DNA of 6,505 nt from an uncultured Collinsella sp. (GTDB lineage: Bacteria > Actinomycetota > Coriobacteriia > Coriobacteriales > Coriobacteriaceae): positions 1-6,505 of the forward strand of contig CABUVF010000124.1 of NCBI GenBank assembly GCA_902494945.1. The letters run 5' to 3'. Below the pieces are notes generated by a model. It was not told the origin of the DNA and made no database searches. It saw only the letters and a list, made by a program, of their open reading frames with translations. This document shows positions 1-6,381 of the stretch, piece after piece. The stretch's first letter is position 1. Each line of letters starts with the position of its first letter. A program made the translations under genes and the position numbers.

Positions 1-303
1 CGTATCATTAAGGACCTGGATATCGACATCCGTGGTCGCGACGTGCTGATCGTCGAGGACATTCTGGACTCGGGCCTGACCCTCAAGTACCTGATGAAGA
101 ACCTCGAGAGCCGCAAGCCCGCTTCTCTGGAGGTCGCCGCCTTCCTATGGAAGGACGTTGAGGACCGTACCTCGGCCGTCACGCCCAAGTATGTTGGAAC
201 CCATTGCCCCGATGCCTTTGTGGTGGGCTACGGCCTCGACTATGCCGAGCGCTATCGCAACCTTCCGTATCTGGGCATTTTGAAACCGGAGGTTTATTCG
301 TAA
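1..303 (+). CDS. hpt: Hypoxanthine phosphoribosyltransferase, C-terminal part (5' end outside window)
   Basis: This enzyme transfers the phosphoribosyl group of PRPP to hypoxanthine or guanine, giving IMP or GMP in cytoplasmic purine salvage. The frame is open from base 1 and yields 100 residues ending in TAA, roughly the last 55% of a family that is usually about 180 residues. The PRPP-binding loop is visible as VLIVEDILDSGLTL (residues 15-28 of the fragment), with the two acidic residues typical of type I phosphoribosyltransferases. The C-terminus DAFVVGYGLDYAERYRNLPY is characteristic of bacterial Hpt. A GTG at position 43 is in frame but lies inside the PRPP loop, so it is not the start. 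The stop is one base before the ftsH start, so the two genes are probably cotranscribed. The hpt-ftsH order, often with tilS upstream, is common in Gram-positive bacteria. Only the missing N-terminus limits the call. Confidence 0.95.
   Translation, partial: RIIKDLDIDIRGRDVLIVEDILDSGLTLKYLMKNLESRKPASLEVAAFLWKDVEDRTSAVTPKYVGTHCPDAFVVGYGLDYAERYRNLPYLGILKPEVYS
288..292 (+). promoter_or_regulatory. Ribosome binding site of ftsH, inside the hpt coding sequence
   Basis: GGAGG lies 12 bases before the ATG at 305 and within the last codons of hpt. The spacing is a little long but it is the only strong Shine-Dalgarno match. It supports the ATG at 305 and close translational linkage to hpt. Confidence 0.65.
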
Positions 304-304
304 G

Positions 305-2434
305 ATGCCCGACGACCGTAACGACAACAATTCCCAGACTCCCCGGGAGCCTAAGATCCCGGGGATGCCCGGAGGCAAGAAGCCCACGCGTACGGGCTGG
401 CTGTATTTTATTTTGGCTTGCGCGCTTCTGGGCTACGCCTTCTTTAACATGGGCTCCGGCTTTGCCAACTCCAGCAATACCGTTAAGCTCGCGACGAGTG
501 AGATGGTCAGCGCCATCAAGCAGGATCGCGTCGAAGATCTGACCTATACGGTTCAGGACGGAAGCGTGACGGGTCATTACTGGAAGACGAAAAAGGACAA
601 GGGCGACACGAGCGAGCTCAAGAGCTTTTCCTCGACCTATGTCGGTTCCGATTCGCTTGCCGAGCTCATGGCGGAGCACCCCGATACCAAGTACATCGTC
701 AACACCAACGATCCCGATTTTTGGGGCGACTTGGCGATGAGTGTGCTTCCGACGATTGCCTTGATCGCCATCATGTTCTACTTTATGCGCCAGATGATGG
801 GTGCCAACAACAGGAACATGCAGTTTGGCAAGACCAATGTCAAGACCAACGAGGCTACGCGTCCCAAGGTCAAGTTTGAGGATGTCGCTGGCGTGGATGA
901 GGCGGTCGAGGAGCTCGAAGAGATTCGCGATTTCTTGAGCGACCCGGACCGCTATCGCAAGCTGGGCGCCAAGATTCCCCGCGGCGTGTTGCTGGTGGGC
1001 CCTCCGGGTACCGGTAAGACGTTGCTGGCCAAGGCCGTTGCCGGCGAGGCGGGCGTGCCGTTCTTTAGCATCTCGGGTTCTGACTTTGTCGAGATGTTCG
1101 TGGGCGTCGGCGCCAGCCGCGTGCGCGACCTTTTTAAGGAGGCCAAGTCTCAGGCTCCGTCAATCATCTTTATTGACGAGATCGATGCCGTGGGACGTCA
1201 GCGCGGAGCCGGTTTGGGCGGCGGCCACGACGAGCGCGAGCAGACGCTCAACCAGCTGCTGGTCGAGATGGACGGTTTTGAGGAAAGCGAGTCGGTCATC
1301 CTGATCGCCGCGACCAACCGCCCCGACATTCTGGATCCGGCGCTGCTGCGTCCCGGCCGTTTTGACCGCCAAGTCACGGTTGACCGCCCGGACGTAAAGG
1401 GCCGCGAGCAGATCTTGCGCGTGCATGCTGAGAACAAGCCGATGGACGAGGACGTTAAGTTTGAGAAGCTCGCCCAGATGACCGTTGGCTTTACTGGTGC
1501 CGATTTGGCGAACCTGCTCAACGAGTCTGCGCTGCTGGCCGCTCGCCGCCATCGTTCCGTGATCTCGATGGACGAGGTCGAGGAGTCGATGGAGCGTGTG
1601 ATTGCCGGACCGCAACGCAAGGGCCGCGTGATGACCGAAGCCGAGCGCACCACGATTGCCTACCATGAGAGCGGTCACGCTTTGGTGGGCCACATCTTGG
1701 AGCATTCCGATCCGGTTCATAAGATTTCGATTGTCAGCCGCGGCCAGGCTCTGGGCTACACGTTGCAGCTTCCGCAGGAGGATCACTTCCTCAAGACCAA
1801 GAACGAGATGCTCGACGAGCTCGCCGTGTTCTTGGGCGGTCGCGTTGCCGAGGAGCTCATGTGCGACGACATCACGTCGGGCGCGAGCAACGATCTGGAG
1901 CGCGCGACTAAGATGGCGCGCGAGATGGTCACGCGCCTGGGCATGAGCGAGGAGCTGGGCACGCAAGTGTTTGGCGAGGCGCAACATCAGGTGTTCCTTG
2001 GTCGCGATTACGCCGATCACCAGGATTACTCCGAGGAGACGGCGCGCCGCATCGATATCGAGGTTCAGCGCATTATGCGTGAGGCCCATCGTCGTGCGGT
2101 CGAGATCCTAGACGCCCGTCGCGATCAGCTCGATCTGATGGCGAAGGTGCTGCTTGAGCGCGAGACCGTCGAAGGCGACGCCGTGAACGCCCTGCTCGAT
2201 AACGAGTGGGATGCCTACCTTGAGCGCGAGGGCGATATCCTGGCGGCCAAGGAGGAGCGCAATGCCAAGGCGGCCGGCATGCCGACCAAGAAGCGCGCGC
2301 CTCGTATGAGCGAGGAGGAACTGGCGGCTGATGCCGCGGCCTTTGCGCAGGCGGCCATGCAGGAGGATGCCGAAGCCGCATCCGATGATGCTGATGATGA
2401 CCATGCCGTCGTCGATGCCGACGCCGACAAATAG
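305..2434 (+). CDS. ftsH: ATP-dependent zinc metalloprotease FtsH
   Basis: This is a membrane-anchored AAA+ protease that extracts and degrades misfolded membrane proteins and some short-lived cytoplasmic proteins, working as a hexamer. The 709 residues show, in order: a short cytoplasmic N-terminus; a first membrane segment (about 31-50); an extracytoplasmic domain (about 51-140); a second membrane segment (about 142-161); and the AAA module. The AAA module has Walker A GPPGTGKT (232-239), the pore-loop MFVG (264-267), Walker B IIFIDE (287-292), and the second region of homology TNRPDILDPALLRPGRFDR (337-355) with arginine fingers R349 and R352. The peptidase domain carries the zinc motif HESGH (454-458) and the third ligand D530 in SGASND. 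All key residues are intact, so it should be active. After about residue 640 there is a charged, Ala-rich tail ending in an Asp-rich stretch (694-709), making the protein longer than the 644-residue E. coli enzyme. The ATG start follows hpt by one base, and the gene ends at a strong terminator. Confidence 0.98.
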   Translation: MPDDRNDNNSQTPREPKIPGMPGGKKPTRTGWLYFILACALLGYAFFNMGSGFANSSNTVKLATSEMVSAIKQDRVEDLTYTVQDGSVTGHYWKTKKDKGDTSELKSFSSTYVGSDSLAELMAEHPDTKYIVNTNDPDFWGDLAMSVLPTIALIAIMFYFMRQMMGANNRNMQFGKTNVKTNEATRPKVKFEDVAGVDEAVEELEEIRDFLSDPDRYRKLGAKIPRGVLLVGPPGTGKTLLAKAVAGEAGVPFFSISGSDFVEMFVGVGASRVRDLFKEAKSQAPSIIFIDEIDAVGRQRGAGLGGGHDEREQTLNQLLVEMDGFEESESVILIAATNRPDILDPALLRPGRFDRQVTVDRPDVKGREQILRVHAENKPMDEDVKFEKLAQMTVGFTGADLANLLNESALLAARRHRSVISMDEVEESMERVIAGPQRKGRVMTEAERTTIAYHESGHALVGHILEHSDPVHKISIVSRGQALGYTLQLPQEDHFLKTKNEMLDELAVFLGGRVAEELMCDDITSGASNDLERATKMAREMVTRLGMSEELGTQVFGEAQHQVFLGRDYADHQDYSEETARRIDIEVQRIMREAHRRAVEILDARRDQLDLMAKVLLERETVEGDAVNALLDNEWDAYLEREGDILAAKEERNAKAAGMPTKKRAPRMSEEELAADAAAFAQAAMQEDAEAASDDADDDHAVVDADADK

Positions 2435-2445
2435 CCTTTGTAGCG

Positions 2446-2480
2446 AAAGCCTCCGCGGGGAAACCTGCGGAGGCTTTTTC
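2446..2480 (+). terminator. Rho-independent terminator of the hpt-ftsH unit
   Basis: A 12-bp stem AGCCTCCGCGGG / CCTGCGGAGGCT (2448-2459 with 2464-2475, one G-T wobble) closes on a GAAA tetraloop and runs directly into TTTTC. Two flanking A-T pairs extend it. It starts 12 bases after the ftsH stop. It is a textbook intrinsic terminator on the plus strand. Confidence 0.93.
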
Positions 2481-2483
2481 TTC

Positions 2484-2543
2484 GTTGATTGGGGACAGAC
2501 TTAAATGAGCGTTTTCACGCATTTAAGTCTGTCCCCAATCAAC
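2484..2543. repeat. 60-base near-perfect inverted repeat (REP/MITE-like palindrome)
   Basis: The left arm (2484-2507) and right arm (2520-2543) are exact reverse complements over 24 bases, with core GGGGACAGACTTAAATG. The 12-base centre can refold as GCGT-TTTC-ACGC (2509-2520), so almost all of the 60 bases can pair. There is no T-run after it, and it starts 3 bases after the T-rich end of the ftsH terminator, so it is not needed for termination. Arms with a GGGGACAG / CTGTCCCC core recall dispersed palindromes such as the REP elements mobilised by Y1 (IS200-like, RAYT) transposases; that assignment is from memory and inference. No transposase gene or clear target duplication is seen here. 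Confidence 0.8.
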
Positions 2544-2544
2544 A

Positions 2545-2576
2545 TTGTGGCGCTCTAGTTGGCTAAAGCGTACAAT
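2545..2576 (+). promoter_or_regulatory. Candidate promoter of the aminotransferase gene
   Basis: TACAAT at 2571-2576 matches the -10 consensus at 5 of 6 positions and lies 24 bases before the ATG at 2601, which would give a leader of about 15-20 bases. The -35 is weak: TTGTGG (2545-2550) is the nearest match but the spacer is 20 bases. The same GCGTACAAT string recurs upstream of the PHP gene, which raises confidence in the -10. The region abuts the right arm of the inverted repeat. Confidence 0.5.
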
Positions 2577-2590
2577 AGCGCCTATGCGAA

Positions 2591-2595
2591 AGGGG
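2591..2595 (+). promoter_or_regulatory. Ribosome binding site fixing the aminotransferase start at 2601
   Basis: AGGGG lies five bases before the ATG at 2601. An in-frame TTG at 2559 would add 14 residues, but it lies upstream of the probable -10 element and has no Shine-Dalgarno sequence, so ATG 2601 is preferred. Confidence 0.7.
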
Positions 2596-2600
2596 AACAG

Positions 2601-3791
2601 ATGATCAACGAAACTATGTATGCTCGCGGTGCGGAAAGCTCCATCATCCGTGAGATCTTTAGCTATGGCCTTGAGCGCAAGGCACAGATCGGTGCAGAGA
2701 ACGTATTCGACTTCTCGCTGGGCAACCCGAGTGTTCCGGCGCCCGCTGCTGTGGCTGAGTCCATTAAGAAGGCCTTGGAGCTGCCGAGCGACCAGCTGCA
2801 TGGATACACGCCTGCGCCGGGTCTGCCGCAATGTCGAGCAGCCGTCGCTGACTCGCTCAACCGTCGCTTTGGCACGAGCTATGAGGGCAAGGATGTCTTT
2901 ATGACCGTGGGCGCGGCGGCTTCGCTCACCTGCACGCTCAATGCCGTGACGAACCCGGGTGACGAGGTCATTGTTATCGCCCCGTACTTTCCGGAGTATC
3001 GCGTTTGGATTGAGAAGGCCGGCTGTACGTGTGTCGAGGCGCTCGCCGATGAAGATACGTTCCAGCTGAGCGTGAGTAACGTGCTCAAGGCGATTACTGA
3101 TAAGACGGCTGCCGTCATCATCGACTCGCCCAACAATCCGACCGGTGCCGTATATACACGCGACACGCTGACGCGACTGGCCAATGTTCTGCGCGAGGCC
3201 AGCGCTCAGCGTGATCCCGAGAATCCGATTATGCTCATCTCTGATGAGCCGTACCGCGAGATCGTGTACGGTGCCGAGGTGGCTTGGGTGCCCTCGATCT
3301 ACGAGAACACCGTGGTGTGCTACTCGTATTCTAAGTCGCTGTCGCTGCCTGGTGAGCGCGTGGGCTGGATTTTGGTCCCCAATACGAATCCTCAGGCAGC
3401 TCGTCTAATGCCCGCCGTTGCCGGTGCCGCCCGTACGCTGGGCTTCGTGTGCGCTCCGGCGCTCTTCCAGCGCGTGATTATTGATTGCATCGATGAGCCG
3501 AGTGACGTTGAGGCCTATGCGCGCAACCGCATCGCGCTTACCGATGCACTGGCGGAGTACGGCTACACCTATGTTGAGCCGGATGGTGCATTCTACCTGT
3601 GGGTGAAGGCGCTGGAGCCCGATGCGAACGCTTTCTGCGAGCGCGCGAAGAAGTATGAGCTGCTCGCGGTGCCTTCGGATAGCTTTGGCATGCCGGGCTG
3701 GTTCCGCCTTGGCTACTGTGTGAGCTACGAGACCATCGTCAATTCGTTGCCTGCCTGGAAGCAACTGGCCGACGAATATCGTCGAAAGTAA
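2601..3791 (+). CDS. PLP-dependent aminotransferase, class I/II (fold type I)
   Basis: This is a cytoplasmic, pyridoxal-phosphate-dependent transaminase of the aspartate aminotransferase superfamily. From ATG 2601 it has 396 residues, normal for the family. Visible family features are FSLGNPSVPAP (38-48) near the N-terminus, GYTPAPG (68-74), the cofactor phosphate-binding GAAAS turn (104-108), SPNNPTG (176-182) with the cofactor-contacting Asn179, SDEPY (214-218) with Asp215 and Tyr218, and SYSKSLSLPGERVGW (242-256). In that last motif Lys245 would form the Schiff base and Arg253 would bind the phosphate. Arg369 in WFRLGY is the expected contact for the substrate carboxylate. All catalytic positions are present, so the enzyme should be active. 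The amino donor and acceptor cannot be read from sequence; aspartate, alanine or another 2-oxo acid pair are all possible. It appears monocistronic, with its own promoter candidate and a downstream hairpin, so context does not name a pathway. Confidence 0.93.
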   Translation: MINETMYARGAESSIIREIFSYGLERKAQIGAENVFDFSLGNPSVPAPAAVAESIKKALELPSDQLHGYTPAPGLPQCRAAVADSLNRRFGTSYEGKDVFMTVGAAASLTCTLNAVTNPGDEVIVIAPYFPEYRVWIEKAGCTCVEALADEDTFQLSVSNVLKAITDKTAAVIIDSPNNPTGAVYTRDTLTRLANVLREASAQRDPENPIMLISDEPYREIVYGAEVAWVPSIYENTVVCYSYSKSLSLPGERVGWILVPNTNPQAARLMPAVAGAARTLGFVCAPALFQRVIIDCIDEPSDVEAYARNRIALTDALAEYGYTYVEPDGAFYLWVKALEPDANAFCERAKKYELLAVPSDSFGMPGWFRLGYCVSYETIVNSLPAWKQLADEYRRK

Positions 3792-3819
3792 AGCGCTCTG
3801 CTTACAATGTTTTACGTGA

Positions 3820-3850
3820 AACGGGGTTTGGTGCTAAGCCAGACCCCGTT
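3820..3850 (+). terminator. Hairpin after the aminotransferase gene, probable weak terminator
   Basis: A 12-bp stem AACGGGGTTTGG / CCAGACCCCGTT (3820-3831 with 3839-3850, one T-G wobble) encloses a 7-base loop. It begins 28 bases after the aminotransferase stop. The following GTCTATG is not a proper T-tract, so termination may be inefficient or factor-assisted. It could instead be a structured leader. Confidence 0.55.
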
Positions 3851-3907
3851 GTCTATGCCGTTGTGTGATTGGGATGAAGCAGTTTTACGACTGCCGAAGG
3901 CTATGCG

Positions 3908-3913
3908 TACAAT
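3908..3913 (+). promoter_or_regulatory. Candidate -10 element of the PHP phosphoesterase gene
   Basis: TACAAT sits in TGCGTACAAT, 37 bases before the ATG at 3951. No good -35 is visible; the slot 17 bases upstream reads TTACGA (3885-3890), a poor match. The call rests mainly on the identical GCGTACAAT upstream of the aminotransferase. Confidence 0.45.
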
Positions 3914-3939
3914 GAATATACGCGACGGCCATGCCGGAT

Positions 3940-3946
3940 AAGGAGA
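3940..3946 (+). promoter_or_regulatory. Ribosome binding site of the PHP phosphoesterase gene
   Basis: AAGGAGA ends four bases before the ATG at 3951. It is the strongest Shine-Dalgarno match in the window and confirms this start. Confidence 0.8.
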
Positions 3947-3950
3947 CCCG

Positions 3951-4772
3951 ATGCCCTACCTTCTTTCTTGTGACATTCATACCCATACGATGTTTTCTGC
4001 GCATGCATATTCGACCATTGAGGAGAATGTGTACTGGGCGGCAGAGCGCGGCCTGCAGGTACTCGGATCTGCCGATCACCTGAGCTCTATGGTTTCGGCT
4101 TGTCCCGATGACCTGCGCAGTTACCAGTTCTTTATCAACCAGGATATCTGGCCGCGCATATGGAGCGGCGTGCTAGTGCTGCGTGGTGCCGAGGCCGATA
4201 TCGTTTCGATGGACGGAAGCCTGTTTGGCGAGGACACTCCTGTCACGCTCGATATCGCCGGCGATTCGTACAGCCGTCAGCATTCACTGTTCGATTTGGT
4301 TACGCGTAATTTGGATTATTTGGTTGCAAGCGTGCATAATCCGCAGATTGCTGAGGGTGCGACGCTGGCCCAAACGACCGAGATGTATATCAATGCCTTG
4401 GAACATCCCAAGGTGTTCATGCTGGGCCACGCGGGTCGCTCGGGCGTGCCGTTCGATATCGACGAGGTGCTGTTGGCGGCTAAGGCCAAGCACAAGATTA
4501 TCGAGATCAACAACCATAGTCTTGAACACGGTGTCGACACTGAGCATTGGGCTGTATGCCGCAAGATCGCCGAGCGCTGCGCCGAGCTGGGCGTGGGTAT
4601 TGGCGTGTCGACCGATGCCCACATTGGCATGGCCATTGGCAAGCTCGATCACGCACGCAAGATGCTCGACGAGATTCATTTCCCGCTGGACCTGATCGTG
4701 ACGCGCGACCGCGAGACGCTGCTGCGCGAGATGGCGGCAGCCGGCGTGTGCGACCTGCGCAAAAGTATGTAA
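3951..4772 (+). CDS. PHP-domain metal-dependent phosphatase/phosphoesterase (YcdX-like)
   Basis: The polymerase and histidinol phosphatase (PHP) fold binds two or three metal ions, often zinc or manganese, and hydrolyses phosphate esters. The 273-residue protein carries the full ligand set in order: DIHTHT (8-13, His10 and His12), SAHAYST (16-22, His18), SADH (40-43, His43), RGAEADI (78-84, Glu81), SVHNPQ (127-132, His129), LGHAGR (158-163, His160), EINNHS (185-190) and STDAHIG (220-226, Asp222 and His224). The HAYST, EINN and DxH blocks fit the YcdX phosphatase branch better than HisK-type histidinol phosphatase, and the length is close to YcdX. No signal peptide or membrane segment is visible, so it is probably cytoplasmic. 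The natural substrate is not known from sequence. The gene stands alone between a promoter candidate and a strong terminator, so context does not indicate a pathway. Confidence 0.92.
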   Translation: MPYLLSCDIHTHTMFSAHAYSTIEENVYWAAERGLQVLGSADHLSSMVSACPDDLRSYQFFINQDIWPRIWSGVLVLRGAEADIVSMDGSLFGEDTPVTLDIAGDSYSRQHSLFDLVTRNLDYLVASVHNPQIAEGATLAQTTEMYINALEHPKVFMLGHAGRSGVPFDIDEVLLAAKAKHKIIEINNHSLEHGVDTEHWAVCRKIAERCAELGVGIGVSTDAHIGMAIGKLDHARKMLDEIHFPLDLIVTRDRETLLREMAAAGVCDLRKSM

Positions 4773-4791
4773 CGGGGCATATATACCAACG

Positions 4792-4829
4792 AAGGGGGGC
4801 GGTCCAGACGGGCCACCCCCCTTTTTTTT
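4792..4829 (+). terminator. Strong Rho-independent terminator of the PHP gene
   Basis: The stem AAGGGGGGCGGTCC / GGGCCACCCCCCTT (4792-4805 with 4810-4823) has one C-A mismatch and one T-G wobble, an AGAC loop, and a run of eight T's (4822-4829). It starts about 20 bases after the PHP stop, between two convergent genes. Read on the minus strand it is followed by only two T's, so for the convergent methyltransferase gene it would be a weak terminator at best. Confidence 0.93.
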
Positions 4830-4843
4830 CTTGTACTGGTAGA

Positions 4844-6292
4844 TTATCGGCGCTCGAGGACCGCTACGGTTTCGGTGTGGTCGGTATGGGGGAACATATC
4901 GACTGGCGTGATCTTGAGCAGGCGATAGCCTCCATCGAGGAGCTGGTGCAGGTCACGCTCCTGGGTCACGGGGTTGCAGCTGATATAGGTGATGCGGCGC
5001 GGCTTAAGCGCGCAGGCGGCTTCGAGAAACTCGGGGGTGGAGCCGGCGCGCGGCGGGTCGATGGAGAGGACGTCGACGCGCTCGTTGTTGTCGGCGGCAT
5101 CCAGGATATAGTCGGTTGCATCGTCGGCCATAAACCAGGCACTGCGGGTGAGGCCGTTGAGCTCGGCATTGCGGCGTGCGTCGGCAATACCCGCCGGGTT
5201 TCGCTCCACGCCAAGCAGCATGATACCGATACCCTTGTCCTGGGCGGCCTTGGCTGCGCAAAGACCGATGGTACCACTGCCGCAGTAGGCATCCATAAGC
5301 ACGTCGCCCTGACGCAGGTCCATGCCGTCGATGGCGAGCTGGTAGAGCAGCTCGGTCTGCTGCGGGTTGGTCTGGTAGAACGCGGTGGGGGAGATATCGA
5401 ACTCGCAACCGAGTAGCTGGTCGCGCATGCACTCGGCACCGTACACGATACGGGTCTCCTCGCCTAGGATGGCGTTGCCGGGGCGCCCGTTGATGTTTTG
5501 GGCGACGGTGACGATATGCGGATCGAGTGCGGCGACAGCCTCAAAGAACTCCTGCGCATGCGGCAGGTCGCGCTGAGCGGTTACGAGGGTGACCATAATC
5601 TGGTCTGTGCGCCAACCACAGCGAACAACGGCATAGCGAAGCAAGCCCAGATGCTTGTCTTCGTTAAAGGCAGGAATATGCAGACGTTCGGCCTCGCGAG
5701 CGATGCCGTTGAGAATCTGGCGGGCCCCCGGCGCCTCGACAGGGCATTCAGGAACAGCAACGATTCTGTGTGTCCCACGTTCAAAAAAGCCGCAGCGGAC
5801 AGCGCCCTCTTTGCCGGGAGCAAACGGAGTGGCAGCCTTATGACGAAAACCACGCGGCGCAGGATATTTGCCCGGGTCTCCCAGGGTGACTCCCATACCG
5901 CGAATAGGATCGACAGCAATGCCCTCACGCTCGCAAAGCGAGGCAAAAAGCTCCTCCATGGCAGCCTGCTTGGCTGCCAACTGCTTCTTATAAGGACGAT
6001 TGAGCGCCGTGCACCCACCGCAAGCTTTCATGATCGAACAGGGAGACTTGGGGTCCACAGCCTTACGCGCAGACGAAACCGGATCTTTATGCGAGCGCTT
6101 GGAGCGAGTCTGAGATGCCTTGTCCTCGTTCCGACGAGAACTGGGGCGCTTGGCCTTAGCCTTGCCCTTGGCTGACTTACCCTTCGCATCCTGAGACGAC
6201 TTGGATTTCTTAGAAGATTTTTTCTCCTCCGACCCCTCAGCCGCCTCGATCAAAGCACGACGAGCCCTACGCTCCGCACGAGATTCTGCCAT
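4844..6292 (-). CDS. rlmD: TrmA/RumA-family 23S rRNA (uracil-5-)-methyltransferase, RlmD-like, with basic N-terminal tail
   Basis: This is a SAM-dependent enzyme that forms 5-methyluridine in RNA, most likely at 23S rRNA U1939 (RlmD) and possibly also another site as in Gram-positive RlmCD. From ATG at 6292 it has 482 residues. The catalytic part is complete. Iron-sulfur cluster cysteines are C85, C91 and C94 (CSIMKACGGC) plus C183 (PECP). FYQTNP (305-310) is present, the SAM motif is DAYCGSGTIG (334-343), and E363 in VERNP is a likely SAM ribose contact. IDPPRAG (411-417), the nucleophile C439 in ISCNP, and the base E474 in HTETV follow. RumA enzymes usually begin with a TRAM RNA-binding domain; here residues 1 to about 80 are instead a low-complexity Lys/Ser/Arg-rich segment (densest at 22-76), probably disordered and able to contact RNA electrostatically. 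Exact site specificity is inferred. The gene converges on the PHP gene, with 71 bases between the stops. Confidence 0.92.
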   Translation of the reverse strand: MAESRAERRARRALIEAAEGSEEKKSSKKSKSSQDAKGKSAKGKAKAKRPSSRRNEDKASQTRSKRSHKDPVSSARKAVDPKSPCSIMKACGGCTALNRPYKKQLAAKQAAMEELFASLCEREGIAVDPIRGMGVTLGDPGKYPAPRGFRHKAATPFAPGKEGAVRCGFFERGTHRIVAVPECPVEAPGARQILNGIAREAERLHIPAFNEDKHLGLLRYAVVRCGWRTDQIMVTLVTAQRDLPHAQEFFEAVAALDPHIVTVAQNINGRPGNAILGEETRIVYGAECMRDQLLGCEFDISPTAFYQTNPQQTELLYQLAIDGMDLRQGDVLMDAYCGSGTIGLCAAKAAQDKGIGIMLLGVERNPAGIADARRNAELNGLTRSAWFMADDATDYILDAADNNERVDVLSIDPPRAGSTPEFLEAACALKPRRITYISCNPVTQERDLHQLLDGGYRLLKITPVDMFPHTDHTETVAVLERR

Positions 6293-6298
6293 CAATAA

Positions 6299-6302
6299 CT
6301 CC
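6299..6302 (-). promoter_or_regulatory. Ribosome binding site fixing the methyltransferase start at 6292
   Basis: On the minus strand GGAG lies six bases before the ATG at 6292. The in-frame GTG at 6304 would add four residues but overlaps this site and lacks its own Shine-Dalgarno sequence, so ATG 6292 is the better start. Confidence 0.7.
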
Positions 6303-6304
6303 AC

Positions 6305-6318
6305 TAATTCATGAATTA
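6305..6318. repeat. Perfect 14-base palindrome in the methyltransferase leader
   Basis: TAATTCATGAATTA is its own reverse complement. It lies between the candidate -10 (6330-6335) and the ribosome binding site, about where an operator or start-site element would sit. It is AT-rich and short, so it may be chance. Confidence 0.45.
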
Positions 6319-6329
6319 AAGCTGCAAGT

Positions 6330-6381
6330 ATTGTACCGTGCCAAGCCAGCAGACGATATGCAAGCGGTGTAATCGTGTCAG
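6330..6381 (-). promoter_or_regulatory. Candidate promoter region of the methyltransferase gene
   Basis: Read on the minus strand, TACAAT lies at 6335-6330, about 38 bases before the ATG at 6292, with no good -35 at 17 bases. A second candidate upstream pairs CTGACA (6381-6376, 5 of 6 to TTGACA) with TATCGT (6358-6353, 4 of 6 to TATAAT) across exactly 17 bases. The TACAAT hexamer matches the other two candidates in the window. Either or both may be used. Confidence 0.45.

Noticed and set aside
1160..2089. 309-codon open frame on the minus strand inside ftsH
   Set aside because: It lies wholly opposite a well-supported ftsH with all motifs intact, shows no recognisable domain, and is expected from GC-rich codon bias.
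2559..2600. TTG start giving a 410-residue aminotransferase
   Set aside because: It lies upstream of the probable -10 at 2571-2576, has no Shine-Dalgarno sequence, and the ATG at 2601 has AGGGG at a good distance.
2435..2600. Riboswitch or small RNA gene between ftsH and the aminotransferase
   Set aside because: The paired sequence is fully explained by one terminator and one symmetrical inverted repeat; no multi-branched conserved aptamer is recognisable.
4547..5416. 289-codon open frame on the plus strand spanning the PHP 3' end and the methyltransferase
   Set aside because: It would read through the strong terminator at 4792-4829 and opposite the catalytic core of the methyltransferase; no domain or ribosome binding site supports it.
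5498..6175. 225-codon open frame on the plus strand opposite the methyltransferase N-terminal half
   Set aside because: No motif, no ribosome binding site and full overlap with a confident gene; a shadow frame.
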